Positions 27,739-36,379 of a stretch of DNA of 64,000 bases are shown piece by piece. Origin of the DNA: an uncultured Alphaproteobacteria bacterium. Lineage in GTDB: Bacteria > Pseudomonadota > Alphaproteobacteria > RF32 > CAG-239. Numbering within the stretch: position 1 is the first letter of the stretch; each line of letters starts with the position of its first letter. The DNA is taken from contig CALXTM010000007.1 of the NCBI GenBank assembly GCA_944391415.1, positions 1 to 64,000 on the forward strand, in the 5' to 3' direction. The notes below the pieces were generated by a model. That model was not told the DNA's origin, did no database searches, and saw only the letters and a program-made list of their open reading frames with translations. A program made the position numbers and the translations under genes.

Positions 27739-28416
27739 ATGAAAACCGGCATTATTGTCGCCATGGACAAAGAATTTGAGCTTGTATGTCAGATTTTGCA
27801 AAATCCGCAAATACAAACAATTAACCACTGGCAATTTGCAGAAGGTGAAATTAACCAAGAACAGATTATCTTGCTTAAATCGGGTATCGGCAAAGTATGT
27901 TCGGCAATTGCTACCGCCGAAATGATTAATAAATTTAAGCCCGAACGTATTATTAATACCGGAGTTGCCGGCGGACTTGACCGACAAATTAACATTGCCG
28001 ATATTGTTGTTGCCGAGCAGACGGCATATCATGATGTTTGGTGCGGAGAAGGCAACCAATATGGCCAAGTTCAAGGAATGCCGGCAAAATTTGACGGCGA
28101 TATAACGATGCTACAAAAAATCGCTCAAATTAAGACCCCTATAACCATACACCAAGGTCTGCTTGTCAGCGGCGATAAATTTATTGAAACAAGTGATGAA
28201 AAGCAAAAAATCAAAAATTTGTTTCCAACCGCTTTGGCGGTTGATATGGAATCGGCAGCCATGGCTGAAGTCTGCTATTTATATAATGTTCCGTTTTTGG
28301 CTTTGCGGATTATCAGCGATGTTCCGGGCTGCGACACCCAGGCTGAACAATACCAAAAATTTTGGCAAAATGCCCCGGCAGAATCCCTTAGCGTGATAGA
28401 AAAAATGCTTAGCTAG
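27739..28416 (+). CDS. mtnN: 5'-methylthioadenosine/S-adenosylhomocysteine nucleosidase
   Basis: This 225-aa protein matches MTA/SAH nucleosidase in length and motifs: MKTGIIVAMDKEFE with the catalytic-region glutamate, the phosphorylase-fold GIGKVCSAIAT, NTGVAGGLD, the purine/ribose-binding VDMESAAMAEVCY, and the catalytic aspartate in RIISDVPG. It cleaves MTA and SAH to adenine plus the thio-sugar, recycling methyl-cycle and polyamine by-products in the cytoplasm. Its 3' end overlaps the convergent aroK by 4 bp. Confidence 0.92.
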   Translation: MKTGIIVAMDKEFELVCQILQNPQIQTINHWQFAEGEINQEQIILLKSGIGKVCSAIATAEMINKFKPERIINTGVAGGLDRQINIADIVVAEQTAYHDVWCGEGNQYGQVQGMPAKFDGDITMLQKIAQIKTPITIHQGLLVSGDKFIETSDEKQKIKNLFPTALAVDMESAAMAEVCYLYNVPFLALRIISDVPGCDTQAEQYQKFWQNAPAESLSVIEKMLS

Positions 28417-28952
28417 TACTGTTTAAGAAAACTTGTAAGCGATGCCAAAACCCGGTTGACAGTTTCGTTTACTTGCTCGTCCTTACTTTCGACAACGATA
28501 TCCGCCTCAGAATAATAGGGGTATTCTTCTTTGACATAGTCGGCAATTTTGGCTCTTAGCTCTGCATCGTTGCCATTGAGAAACGGACGACGCTGCCGCC
28601 CGGCAGTACGATGATATAAGGTTTCGACATCGGCTTTCAGCCAAATTGTAATGGCTCGCTCGTGAGCAAGTTTTCTTGTTTGCTCACAAACAAAAGACCC
28701 ACCGCCTGAAGCTAAAACACAAGGAGCACCACACAACAATCGTTTCATAACTCTGGCCTCACCGGCGCGATATTCCTGCAGGCCAAAACACTTTAGAACA
28801 TCAACCAGGCTAAGACCAGCAGCCTTTTCGACCTCTTGATCGCCATCAACAAACGGAAGCTCAAGTTTTTGCGCCAAACGCTTGCCGACCGATGTCTTGC
28901 CGCTTCCCATAAGCCCAACCAATAAAATTATTTTATCTGTTTGTATGTTCAT
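28413..28952 (-). CDS. aroK: Shikimate kinase
   Basis: This 179-aa protein has Walker A GLMGSGKTSVG, the shikimate-binding D in VDGDQEVEKAAG, EYRAGEARV, the SGGGSFVC glycine loop and the lid arginine in RQRRPFL. It phosphorylates shikimate in the chorismate pathway. The ATG at 28952 fits the usual N-terminus; a longer version from 29015 adds 21 residues with no family match. In many alphaproteobacteria aroK is followed by aroB; here it is convergent with mtnN instead. Confidence 0.93.
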   Translation of the reverse strand: MNIQTDKIILLVGLMGSGKTSVGKRLAQKLELPFVDGDQEVEKAAGLSLVDVLKCFGLQEYRAGEARVMKRLLCGAPCVLASGGGSFVCEQTRKLAHERAITIWLKADVETLYHRTAGRQRRPFLNGNDAELRAKIADYVKEEYPYYSEADIVVESKDEQVNETVNRVLASLTSFLKQY

Positions 28953-29036
28953 TTTTAATTTTGCTTTCAATTTTATTGTGCTAAATATATAAACAACATA
29001 TATTTTTCGCAACATATTTTTTAGAGGATTTCAAAA

Positions 29037-29162
29037 ATGCGCAGAGAAAAATCAAATTTGGTTTATTACATAGTGGCGATTTTGATATTGGCGGCTTTGG
29101 GGTTTGTAATGGTACATGAATTTCCGCTTGAACAGGAACATGTCGAAGAAATAATCAAATAA
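29037..29162 (+). CDS. Small membrane protein, 41 aa
   Basis: ATG with an AGAGGA site 10 bp upstream opens a 41-codon frame: a short basic start (MRREKSNLVYY), one transmembrane helix (IVAILILAALGFVMV), and an acidic end (EQEHVEEIIK). It ends 5 bp before xerD and is probably co-transcribed with it. No family is recognised. Confidence 0.65.
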   Translation: MRREKSNLVYYIVAILILAALGFVMVHEFPLEQEHVEEIIK

Positions 29163-29167
29163 ACGGT

Positions 29168-30067
29168 ATGATACAAAATCTTATCAATGATTTTTTGGAT
29201 ATGCAGGCCTCAGAGCTTGGGTCGTCAGCTAACACAATTGAGGCCTATGCCGCTGATTTGCAACAATTTGCAGATTTTTGCGGTGATGATTTTGCCTCGG
29301 TTACAGAAAAAGATGTGCAGAATTTTGTCAGAGATTTGTCTGCAAAGGGATATGCCGCACGCTCAGTGGCCCGCAAAATATCAACCTTAAAAGATTTTTT
29401 TAAGTTTCTATTGTCTGAAAAAACAATATCTAAAAACCCAATGATTAATATATCTGCCCCAAAAAAAGGACGCATTTTACCGAAGTTTCTGACCAGAGCT
29501 GAAATAAAACTGCTGATTGAGGCTGCGGAACACAACCCTGATTTGCGCCACAAACGCACGGCAACAATGCTAAAACTTATGTATGCTTGCGGGCTTAGAG
29601 TATCTGAACTGGTTAGCCTGCCGCTTAACTGCATTAATTTTGACAGAAAACAAATTTTGGTCAAAGGCAAAGGTGCAAAAGAGCGTATAATTCCGATGGC
29701 TGATGCGGTGATCAAAGATGTTATTGACTACCTCAAAACCAGAAGCAGACTACTCAACGGTGCGGAAAAGCCTTTTTTGTTTCCTTCTTTAACAAGCAAA
29801 AGCGGACACTTGGGACGCGACGGATTTTTTAAGAATCTAAAAAATCTGGCCGTGTTGGCGGGAATTGACCCGGCAAGAATATCACCACATGTTTTGCGGC
29901 ACTCTTTTGCAACCCATTTGTTAAACGGCAAGGCCGATTTACGGTCGGTACAAATGATGTTGGGGCATGAAGATATAACGACAACAGAGGTTTATACCCA
30001 TATATTATCCCAAGAATTGCTGGATGAGGTTAAAAACAAACATCCTTTAGCAAAACTAATTTCCTGA
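29168..30067 (+). CDS. xerD: XerD-type tyrosine recombinase
   Basis: This 299-aa protein has the XerC/D length and both domains. The N-terminal SAM-like core-binding domain includes SANTIEAYAADLQQF and ARSVARKISTLKDFFKF. The catalytic domain has the first Arg in CGLRVSELVSL, HVLRHSFATHLL (HxxR), and LGHEDITTTEVYTHIL with the nucleophilic tyrosine. It resolves chromosome dimers at dif together with XerC and FtsK. Spacing to the 41-aa gene is 5 bp. The 3' end overlaps the convergent virB6-like gene by 12 bp. Confidence 0.92.
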   Translation: MIQNLINDFLDMQASELGSSANTIEAYAADLQQFADFCGDDFASVTEKDVQNFVRDLSAKGYAARSVARKISTLKDFFKFLLSEKTISKNPMINISAPKKGRILPKFLTRAEIKLLIEAAEHNPDLRHKRTATMLKLMYACGLRVSELVSLPLNCINFDRKQILVKGKGAKERIIPMADAVIKDVIDYLKTRSRLLNGAEKPFLFPSLTSKSGHLGRDGFFKNLKNLAVLAGIDPARISPHVLRHSFATHLLNGKADLRSVQMMLGHEDITTTEVYTHILSQELLDEVKNKHPLAKLIS

Positions 30068-32086
30068 TTTGGGCTTACGGTAGACACTGTGAACCTTTTT
30101 GGCAAAACGTCTGGGGGCGGCACTGACACCGGCGATGGCTGCGCCAACCTTGCCGCGGAATGATTTTTGCTTCCACGATTTTCCTTCTTGATCTGCTCCG
30201 CCGACGGCTTTTCCGACAAGAGATCCTACCCCGGCCACTGGGCTGCTGACGATACCAACCAAACCACCTGCTTCGTGATATTTATCAGTTGCCGCCTCAG
30301 CTATCGGATATGCCATTTTGCCAGCCATACCTTTAACCGCAGAGTACCCCATGGTGCCGATTTTGGATGCCAAGCCTCCTTTGAACCCGCCTGATGATAG
30401 AGTTGAGGCTAAAGGCGAAACTTGGGAAACAAATTTGAAACCGAAAATACAGCAGAAAACCAAAATAAGAAAGCCCATACCTCCAATATCGGTTGCCGCT
30501 TTGAGCTCTGAAATGTTTTGGTTGTTTATAGCCTCCGCTATCCCTTCAAGGCCGCTAATGCTTAAAGATGAGACATTTTCTGCTCCAACGTCTGAAATAG
30601 CTTGATTTATCAACTCAACATTGACGCTGACGACAAAACCGGTAAAGAATAAAACAAAAAATGTATTGAGCAGCATCTTAAAACCGGTTGATGCATATTG
30701 TGCCGTTGCTCTTAGCGGCCATCCGGCAATCATAAACGGTAACATTGCCCCAATAACCGCCAATTGCAAAATGGCATCCATGAAATAAAACGCAAACGAA
30801 ATTGTCAGCAAAAAGCCAAAAACCGTGAGAATACCACCTAAAAGCATCATCTCAAGGCTGTCTTTTACTTGATCTTTCTTAAAACTTATCATTTCATGGC
30901 TGCCGACACAAAACAAAGTAGTCCCGATTGCCTGCAGACGTGCAAGTTGAGTTTGCAAAGATGCCAGATAAATTTCAATTCTGGAATAAAGCGTATCATA
31001 AGTTTCTTCTATGACTTGCTTGCCTGATGATGTCGTTACAATACGGGTCCCGGTTGCCGCCGTAATGGGGAGATTATAATATGTTGTGGGTGTATTGGGG
31101 GCAGACGGAGTCCAATTTTCCGGCGGAGCCATTTTGAAGCTTTGAATGTTGGTTCCCATTTGCAAGCCGCCATCCAACACCGGAATAATAAAATATCTAA
31201 ACAAGTCTCCGGAATATGACAGCAATAAAATGGCTATCATTACCTTAAAGGCTTGTTTGAGCAAGGATGATAAAAACTTTGGAGCATCTTGCTTGGTCAT
31301 CGGAAAAACTTGTTGTAACGCCAACACAGCCAACCAAATTGCAAAGACTACGATGATTATATATTTAAACGAGCGAGTAAAAAAGTTAAAAGATGTTATG
31401 GTAACATCATTGGAGGCTTCAAATATGATGGCCGCCAAAGGACAGAAAAAGCAACTCTGCATATTATAAATTTTTACCGGCAGAACTTCACAACCCTCAA
31501 AGCTATGACTTTTTTTACCATTATCCCCGTACTGAATGGTTGTCTTATCGCCAATAAACAATTTATATTCTTTGCCGTCTGCTCCGTGAAAAGTTTGCCC
31601 CTCATATTTAGGATTAATTGATATATCATGAGATTCATTTAAAAAGCCTGCCGCCTCCATCGTAATATGACCTACACTTATATAATCACTAGAATCAGCC
31701 GGACACGTGTACCCGCTTGGCCAATAAGAGCGCAAATCTTCTACTCCTGCAGGAATGCTGCTTTTATCAACGCACACTCCGACATCCTTAAATTTGGTTA
31801 TAGGATAATCAGAAGTACCTTCGATTTCGGTATATTGGCACCTAAGGCAATATTGCGTGGCGGTATCACACATAGTATCCTCATTACCGCAGATAATTTT
31901 GCCTTCCGCACTTTGCCGCAAGGCTTTGGCAAGGCTTTGGCCCGTTTCGTCACCTTGTGCGGCAAAATCAGCCGCCGACATCGGCTGGCTAAAATTTTGC
32001 GCTTTGGCAAAATTTATATCACCGGCGGTATAAAAAGCCGTGAGGCACAAGAATATCAGCCATTGTAATTTCCGCTTTAACACCAT
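30056..32086 (-). CDS. VirB6/TrbL-like polytopic T4SS protein with Cys-rich N-terminal domain
   Basis: This 676-aa protein has a signal peptide (QWLIFLCLTAFYTAGDINFA, cleavage near AKAQ) and a periplasmic N-terminal domain of about 190 residues rich in cysteines (IICGNEDTMCD, YCLRCQY, SYWPSGYTCPAD). SCFFCPLAAIIFEAS marks the entry into the membrane part. About six transmembrane segments follow, including YIIIVVFAIWLAVLALQQVF, GGILTVFGFLLTISFAFYFM, GAMLPFMIAGWPL and GFLILVFCCIFGFKF, then a basic Gly/Ala-rich cytoplasmic tail. This is the layout of long VirB6-like proteins. It is the likely missing VirB6 of the T4SS locus although a housekeeping block separates them. Confidence 0.7.
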   Translation of the reverse strand: MVLKRKLQWLIFLCLTAFYTAGDINFAKAQNFSQPMSAADFAAQGDETGQSLAKALRQSAEGKIICGNEDTMCDTATQYCLRCQYTEIEGTSDYPITKFKDVGVCVDKSSIPAGVEDLRSYWPSGYTCPADSSDYISVGHITMEAAGFLNESHDISINPKYEGQTFHGADGKEYKLFIGDKTTIQYGDNGKKSHSFEGCEVLPVKIYNMQSCFFCPLAAIIFEASNDVTITSFNFFTRSFKYIIIVVFAIWLAVLALQQVFPMTKQDAPKFLSSLLKQAFKVMIAILLLSYSGDLFRYFIIPVLDGGLQMGTNIQSFKMAPPENWTPSAPNTPTTYYNLPITAATGTRIVTTSSGKQVIEETYDTLYSRIEIYLASLQTQLARLQAIGTTLFCVGSHEMISFKKDQVKDSLEMMLLGGILTVFGFLLTISFAFYFMDAILQLAVIGAMLPFMIAGWPLRATAQYASTGFKMLLNTFFVLFFTGFVVSVNVELINQAISDVGAENVSSLSISGLEGIAEAINNQNISELKAATDIGGMGFLILVFCCIFGFKFVSQVSPLASTLSSGGFKGGLASKIGTMGYSAVKGMAGKMAYPIAEAATDKYHEAGGLVGIVSSPVAGVGSLVGKAVGGADQEGKSWKQKSFRGKVGAAIAGVSAAPRRFAKKVHSVYRKPKSGN

Positions 32087-32249
32087 GTTTTGACGTCTCG
32101 TATAAGTGTACCAAAAACCAACTTTACTGTTATCATAACATATAAATTACTTAAAAAGTGTTACAGTTTTTTGATTTTTTATTTGTCGCTTTAACATCAT
32201 ACAACCGCAAAAGAATTAAAAATTAATAAATTTGTGTATATTTTTTGGG

Positions 32250-32266
32250 GACTCTTGCCAAGAGTC
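32250..32266. promoter_or_regulatory. Inverted repeat in divergent promoter region
   Basis: GACTCTT-GCC-AAGAGTC is a perfect 7-bp inverted repeat in the 218-bp gap between the divergent virB6-like gene and the pilus operon. It lies 38 bp before the start of the first pilus-side gene, with TATATT just upstream. It could be an operator; it lacks a T-run so it is not a terminator. Confidence 0.4.
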
Positions 32267-32304
32267 GCATTTTGATTTATCTAGAGTTTAGAGGGGTTTA
32301 ATTT

Positions 32305-34002
32305 ATGCAAAAAACAGCTATTAAAGCTTTTGTGTACAGTTTTTCGGTATCGCTGTTTGCCATAATGACGGCAAACAGGTTTTTGTGCTATGATGCCCCC
32401 TCGACAGAACCCCTTATTATTAACAAAAAAAACATCGTTTTGTTTTTGAAAAACAGTACTCCGGCTAAATCTCCGGTCAAAAAAATCGCCTTAAGCACTT
32501 TGCCAAAACTTGAAATATCAGACAATTCGACCCCTCAGCCCGAAACTGAAGTTATTTTGGCAAGCACACCTGAGGAGTGGGAATTTCCACTTGAAATTGC
32601 ACCTACACCCACAAATTATGCACCAGAGATGATGGCCGAAGTTTTGTATGCCCCGGATAAACCGCTTAAGCAGCAAGAAATTGATGCCGAGGTGATATAT
32701 AACCCTGAAGTGCCGAAGTCGGCAATGACTTTGGCCGCCAGCCAAACCACTCCAAAGCTTGAGGCAATCTACTCCCCCGATAAAACTACAATCTCAAAGG
32801 AGCAAGATGAAAGCACAACATCAAAAGCTGCATTGCCTCAAAACATTGTGGATAGGCCCGATAAGAAGGATGACACCCTGGCTATAGCAAGAGCCGAGAT
32901 GCTTGGCTCATTTCCGCTACAGCAGAGTAACAAACCAGCAATTGCGCCAGGTGCCAAAATCGGCGATCCTTCTGAGTTAAACCATATAGCCATGAGTACC
33001 AGCGATGTTCCGGTTGAAAGCTTAGAAAAATCACTTAATGACAAAGCCGACGAAAGCAAAACAGATGCTCATGACTGGCAGCAACTGAGCGATAGCCCTT
33101 GGGTCGTTGCCAAAAGCAATGGTGGCAAAAACCAATTGGCAAAACAAGAATTTGCCGACAAATCAAGTGAAGAGATAAGCGCAGCCTTGAATACCTCAAC
33201 CGCCAGGCCAGAGGTAAAAGTTGCATCGGAAACAGTTAAAAATCTCATCATCCCGATACCCAAAGATATTATGCAAGACGAAAACCTGACACCAAAGCTT
33301 GCCTACCCCAGCACATCAGAAGACGCAAAAAAAGAAAAAGTTATTGATGCCAGAATCAAACAACAGGAAAAACTGGCAAAAGCTGAAGAAAAGGAACTAC
33401 TCTTGCCGTTGGAAGATGAAATAGAGCTTGATCCGCCGACAAATCAGAATGCCGAGCAATCGACCAAGCCGAACTCTGACAACACTGCCAAAATTACCGC
33501 GGAAGACGGCAACAAAAAAGGTGGAATTGTCAGCGCATTAAGCTCAATATTTGCAAAATCGGCAAAACAAATTGACGAGGCTAAAGAACGCGCCAAAGCA
33601 AAAGCCAAGCTCCAACGATCCATAAAGAAAAAAATTGCTCAGAACAAGCCGATATCAATTATGCCAACGGAGATAAGACTATCGTTCCAACCAAACAGAG
33701 CCGAGATATCCGGTCAAACCCTACGTTGGGTGCAAGCCTTTGCATCGAAAGCGGCCGAAACCCCCGGGATGACGTTGGAAATCAGGATTGACGGCACAAG
33801 CGCAACAGACCTGCAGCAAAAACGGCTGAATTTGCTGCATAATATTCTAACCAATAAAGGCGTCGAATATTCAAAAATAAACACCGTATTTACTTCCAGA
33901 GAGCCAAATAGTTTTATTTTGAGGACAATCAGCCGCGACGACAGAGGAGGAACAACCGAAAAAACGAATAATCAAACTACGGTTCAACACATACAATGGT
34001 AA
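32305..34002 (+). CDS. Membrane-anchored protein with C-terminal OmpA-like domain
   Basis: This 565-aa protein has an N-terminal hydrophobic segment (AFVYSFSVSLFAIMTA) and a long Pro/Ser/Lys/Glu-rich low-complexity middle (about 40-440) with repeated E-V/I-IYxPDK motifs. A basic coil (AKERAKAKAKLQRSIKKKI) leads to a final domain of about 100 residues resembling OmpA C-terminal domains: IRLSFQPNRAEISGQTLRWV, LEIRIDGTSA, and LQQKRLNLLHNILTNKGVEY, equivalent to the RAxxV helix. OmpA-like domains bind peptidoglycan, so it may clamp the pilus machine to the cell wall. It is first in the run leading to the pil genes; GAGGGG lies 8 bp before the ATG. Confidence 0.65.
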   Translation: MQKTAIKAFVYSFSVSLFAIMTANRFLCYDAPSTEPLIINKKNIVLFLKNSTPAKSPVKKIALSTLPKLEISDNSTPQPETEVILASTPEEWEFPLEIAPTPTNYAPEMMAEVLYAPDKPLKQQEIDAEVIYNPEVPKSAMTLAASQTTPKLEAIYSPDKTTISKEQDESTTSKAALPQNIVDRPDKKDDTLAIARAEMLGSFPLQQSNKPAIAPGAKIGDPSELNHIAMSTSDVPVESLEKSLNDKADESKTDAHDWQQLSDSPWVVAKSNGGKNQLAKQEFADKSSEEISAALNTSTARPEVKVASETVKNLIIPIPKDIMQDENLTPKLAYPSTSEDAKKEKVIDARIKQQEKLAKAEEKELLLPLEDEIELDPPTNQNAEQSTKPNSDNTAKITAEDGNKKGGIVSALSSIFAKSAKQIDEAKERAKAKAKLQRSIKKKIAQNKPISIMPTEIRLSFQPNRAEISGQTLRWVQAFASKAAETPGMTLEIRIDGTSATDLQQKRLNLLHNILTNKGVEYSKINTVFTSREPNSFILRTISRDDRGGTTEKTNNQTTVQHIQW

Positions 34003-34056
34003 TAACTGTTTGACGATGCTTGATTATTTATTTTTCAATAGTATGATAAGGAAAAT

Positions 34057-34767
34057 ATGATGAAAAAATCTATTCAAAGGATTGCTGATATGCGTTTAAG
34101 AAGAGTATACGGATTGTCTTTTTTGGCAATTCTTGCGATTACAGGCTGCAACGGACACTACACTTTGTGGAATTCCTCCGACGATACCGCCATGATGCCG
34201 GTAGAAGAAGTAACTTATGTTGACGGAGCTCCGGTTGCACCGGTTGTGGTGCCGCCGGCAGAGCAATATAATCAGTTTGTTGATTATCGCACTACCACAG
34301 CCGATTACCGTGAGTTTGGCGAAAGAACTCCGCAAGATCAATATATTATGAACGGAGGGCCAAGCAGCAATATGTCGGCATCTATTCCGCCGACAATTGA
34401 GGAAGAGGTAACAGCCTATGAAGACGCGGTTAACGAGGCATTTAACGAGTTGGAGGAAAATGATGGCACAACAAATGCTTATGCATCAGGCGATGATGCT
34501 GTTGAAGATTGGCTGGCCGAAGAAGGGAACACTTTGAAGGGACTGTTGTCAGAGTGGAGTGAGCGTGCAGGCTGGCGCTTGGTTTGGAACTCAAACCGCA
34601 ATTATACTTTGGGCGCGGGAGCAATGTTCAGAGGACGCTTTGCCGATGTTGCTTCGGCTTTAATCCGCACTTTTGCAAGGGCAACACCTGCGCCGATGGC
34701 TACATTTTATAAAGGCAACCGCGTATTAGTCGTTGAAACCAGGGAGGATGAGAATGCGTATAATTAA
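34057..34767 (+). CDS. pilL: PilL/TcpQ-like pilus lipoprotein
   Basis: This 236-aa protein has a lipoprotein signal (YGLSFLAILAITGC). After a Pro/Val-rich linker, a C-terminal TcpQ-type domain has LKGLLSEWSERAGWRLVWNS, LGAGAMFRGRFADVASALIR and RVLVVE, the pattern of PilL C-termini in IncI plasmids. TcpQ/PilL stabilises the secretin of type IVb pili. The start may instead be the ATG at 34090, which gives a compact 19-residue lipoprotein signal behind an AAAGGA site. Its 3' end overlaps pilN by 14 bp. It lacks the N-terminal half of R64 PilL. Confidence 0.75.
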   Translation: MMKKSIQRIADMRLRRVYGLSFLAILAITGCNGHYTLWNSSDDTAMMPVEEVTYVDGAPVAPVVVPPAEQYNQFVDYRTTTADYREFGERTPQDQYIMNGGPSSNMSASIPPTIEEEVTAYEDAVNEAFNELEENDGTTNAYASGDDAVEDWLAEEGNTLKGLLSEWSERAGWRLVWNSNRNYTLGAGAMFRGRFADVASALIRTFARATPAPMATFYKGNRVLVVETREDENAYN

Positions 34768-36355
34768 TTGGGAAAAATTTGTTATCGGCTGTTGCGCTTT
34801 GACGCTTGCCGCCTCTTGTTCGATTTCGACGACGATGGATGCTGCAGTAGACAAAGATATTGATGCGGCGACGAAATTGCGCGAAGATGCCAAAATACCG
34901 ACCAAAATTGCTAATCAGGATTTGGTTAAAGTTAATGACGATATTTGGTTGGGTGACACCAGTAAAATTGAATATGAAGGCGAACCGTTGCCATCGTATC
35001 TTGAAACCAGTGATGGTATTACCTTAGTGTCGAGCCGCCCCATCTCTTTATATGAAATTGGTGATATGATTAACCGTACTACCAGTCTTGGCATAAGATA
35101 TGCCTCTGATTTAGAGGCAGATGTCCGAGCTAAAGGCGAAGGCAACCGTCCGACTTTAACTTCAACAAACACCGGCGACTGGGTTTCGCCGGATACGATG
35201 TTGGTGTCATATCAAGGCCCATTAAGCGGTTTTTTGGATGAAGTATCGTCTCGTTTTGGCGTTTGGTGGAAATATGAAAACAAAGATATTTACTTTTATA
35301 AATTTATTACCAAAACATTTGTTATTTATTCTTTGCCGACAAAACCAAGCATGAACGTAAATATCGGCGGCAGTGCCTCGGGTGGTGGAGCATCGTCATC
35401 AATCAGTTTGACATCATCAATTGATGTTGAAATGTGGGCGCAATTTGAAAAGAGCATCAGCTCAATGATAAGCACCGGAGCAAAGCTTACGGTTTCTCCG
35501 GCTGACGGCACCATAACTTTGACTGCTACACCAAACGATATAAAATTAGTGGCCAAATATATTAATGAGCAAAACGCCAGATTGTCACGCCAAGTTGCTA
35601 TTTCGGTTAAAATTATGCAAGTTACGGTTGGAGACAATGATCAATATGGATTGGACCTAAAAGCAACGTTTAATGACGGGGTTACCTCTATCGGTGTAAC
35701 CGGAACCCAGGGAATTTCGTCTGATGACCTTTCCAATTCTTTGACTTGGGGTATTATTAAAAACAACTGGACGGCAGATGCCATAATGCAGGCAATTTCC
35801 GAGAAGAACAGGACTTCTTTGATTACAAGCGGAACAGTGACGACGCTTAACAACAAACCGGCGCCGATTCAAGTAACCCAGAAGCAAAACTATATTTCGG
35901 AAATGACCAAAACAAACAACGGAACTGACGGAACAAACTATGATATATCGGTTACCACAGAGGAAATAGAAACCGGCTTTACGTTGGATGTTTTGCCGAG
36001 AATCCTTGAGCATGGCAGAATGTTGGTAATGTTTAACATGACACTGTCTGATTTGTTGTCGCTTGAAAAAGTTGCTTTTGGCAGTGAAGATGAAAACCAA
36101 TATATTCAAAACCCCATTGTAGAATCAAGAGCTTTTACCCAAGAGGTTGCTTTGGCATCGGGAGAATCGTTGATTTTGACAGGATATGAAAAAGTATCGT
36201 CAGAAACCAACAAATCAGGCACCGGTTCGGCAGAAAATTCTTTGCTGGGCGGATCTGCCTCAGCAAGCAGAGATCGTAATATTTTGGTTATTATCTTAAC
36301 TCCGGTCGTACTGGAGACGCCATTGTCACCGGAAACCAGAATGAGTATGAATTAA
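34754..36355 (+). CDS. pilN: PilN-type IVb pilus secretin
   Basis: This 533-aa protein has a lipoprotein signal with lipobox LAASC. N-terminal secretin domains include RPISLYEIGDMIN and the linking SMISTGAKLTVSPADGTITL. The secretin core has SRQVAISVKIMQVTV, RTSLITSGTVTTLNNKPAPI, ETGFTLDVLPRILEHGRMLV and the terminal RDRNILVIILTPVVLE. It forms the outer-membrane channel for the pilus, as PilN of R64 and BfpB/TcpC. The ATG at 34754 follows GGGAGG by 6 bp and overlaps pilL. Confidence 0.9.
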   Translation: MRIINWEKFVIGCCALTLAASCSISTTMDAAVDKDIDAATKLREDAKIPTKIANQDLVKVNDDIWLGDTSKIEYEGEPLPSYLETSDGITLVSSRPISLYEIGDMINRTTSLGIRYASDLEADVRAKGEGNRPTLTSTNTGDWVSPDTMLVSYQGPLSGFLDEVSSRFGVWWKYENKDIYFYKFITKTFVIYSLPTKPSMNVNIGGSASGGGASSSISLTSSIDVEMWAQFEKSISSMISTGAKLTVSPADGTITLTATPNDIKLVAKYINEQNARLSRQVAISVKIMQVTVGDNDQYGLDLKATFNDGVTSIGVTGTQGISSDDLSNSLTWGIIKNNWTADAIMQAISEKNRTSLITSGTVTTLNNKPAPIQVTQKQNYISEMTKTNNGTDGTNYDISVTTEEIETGFTLDVLPRILEHGRMLVMFNMTLSDLLSLEKVAFGSEDENQYIQNPIVESRAFTQEVALASGESLILTGYEKVSSETNKSGTGSAENSLLGGSASASRDRNILVIILTPVVLETPLSPETRMSMN

Positions 36356-36379
36356 CCAGGCTTATAGGAGAAGCACAAG

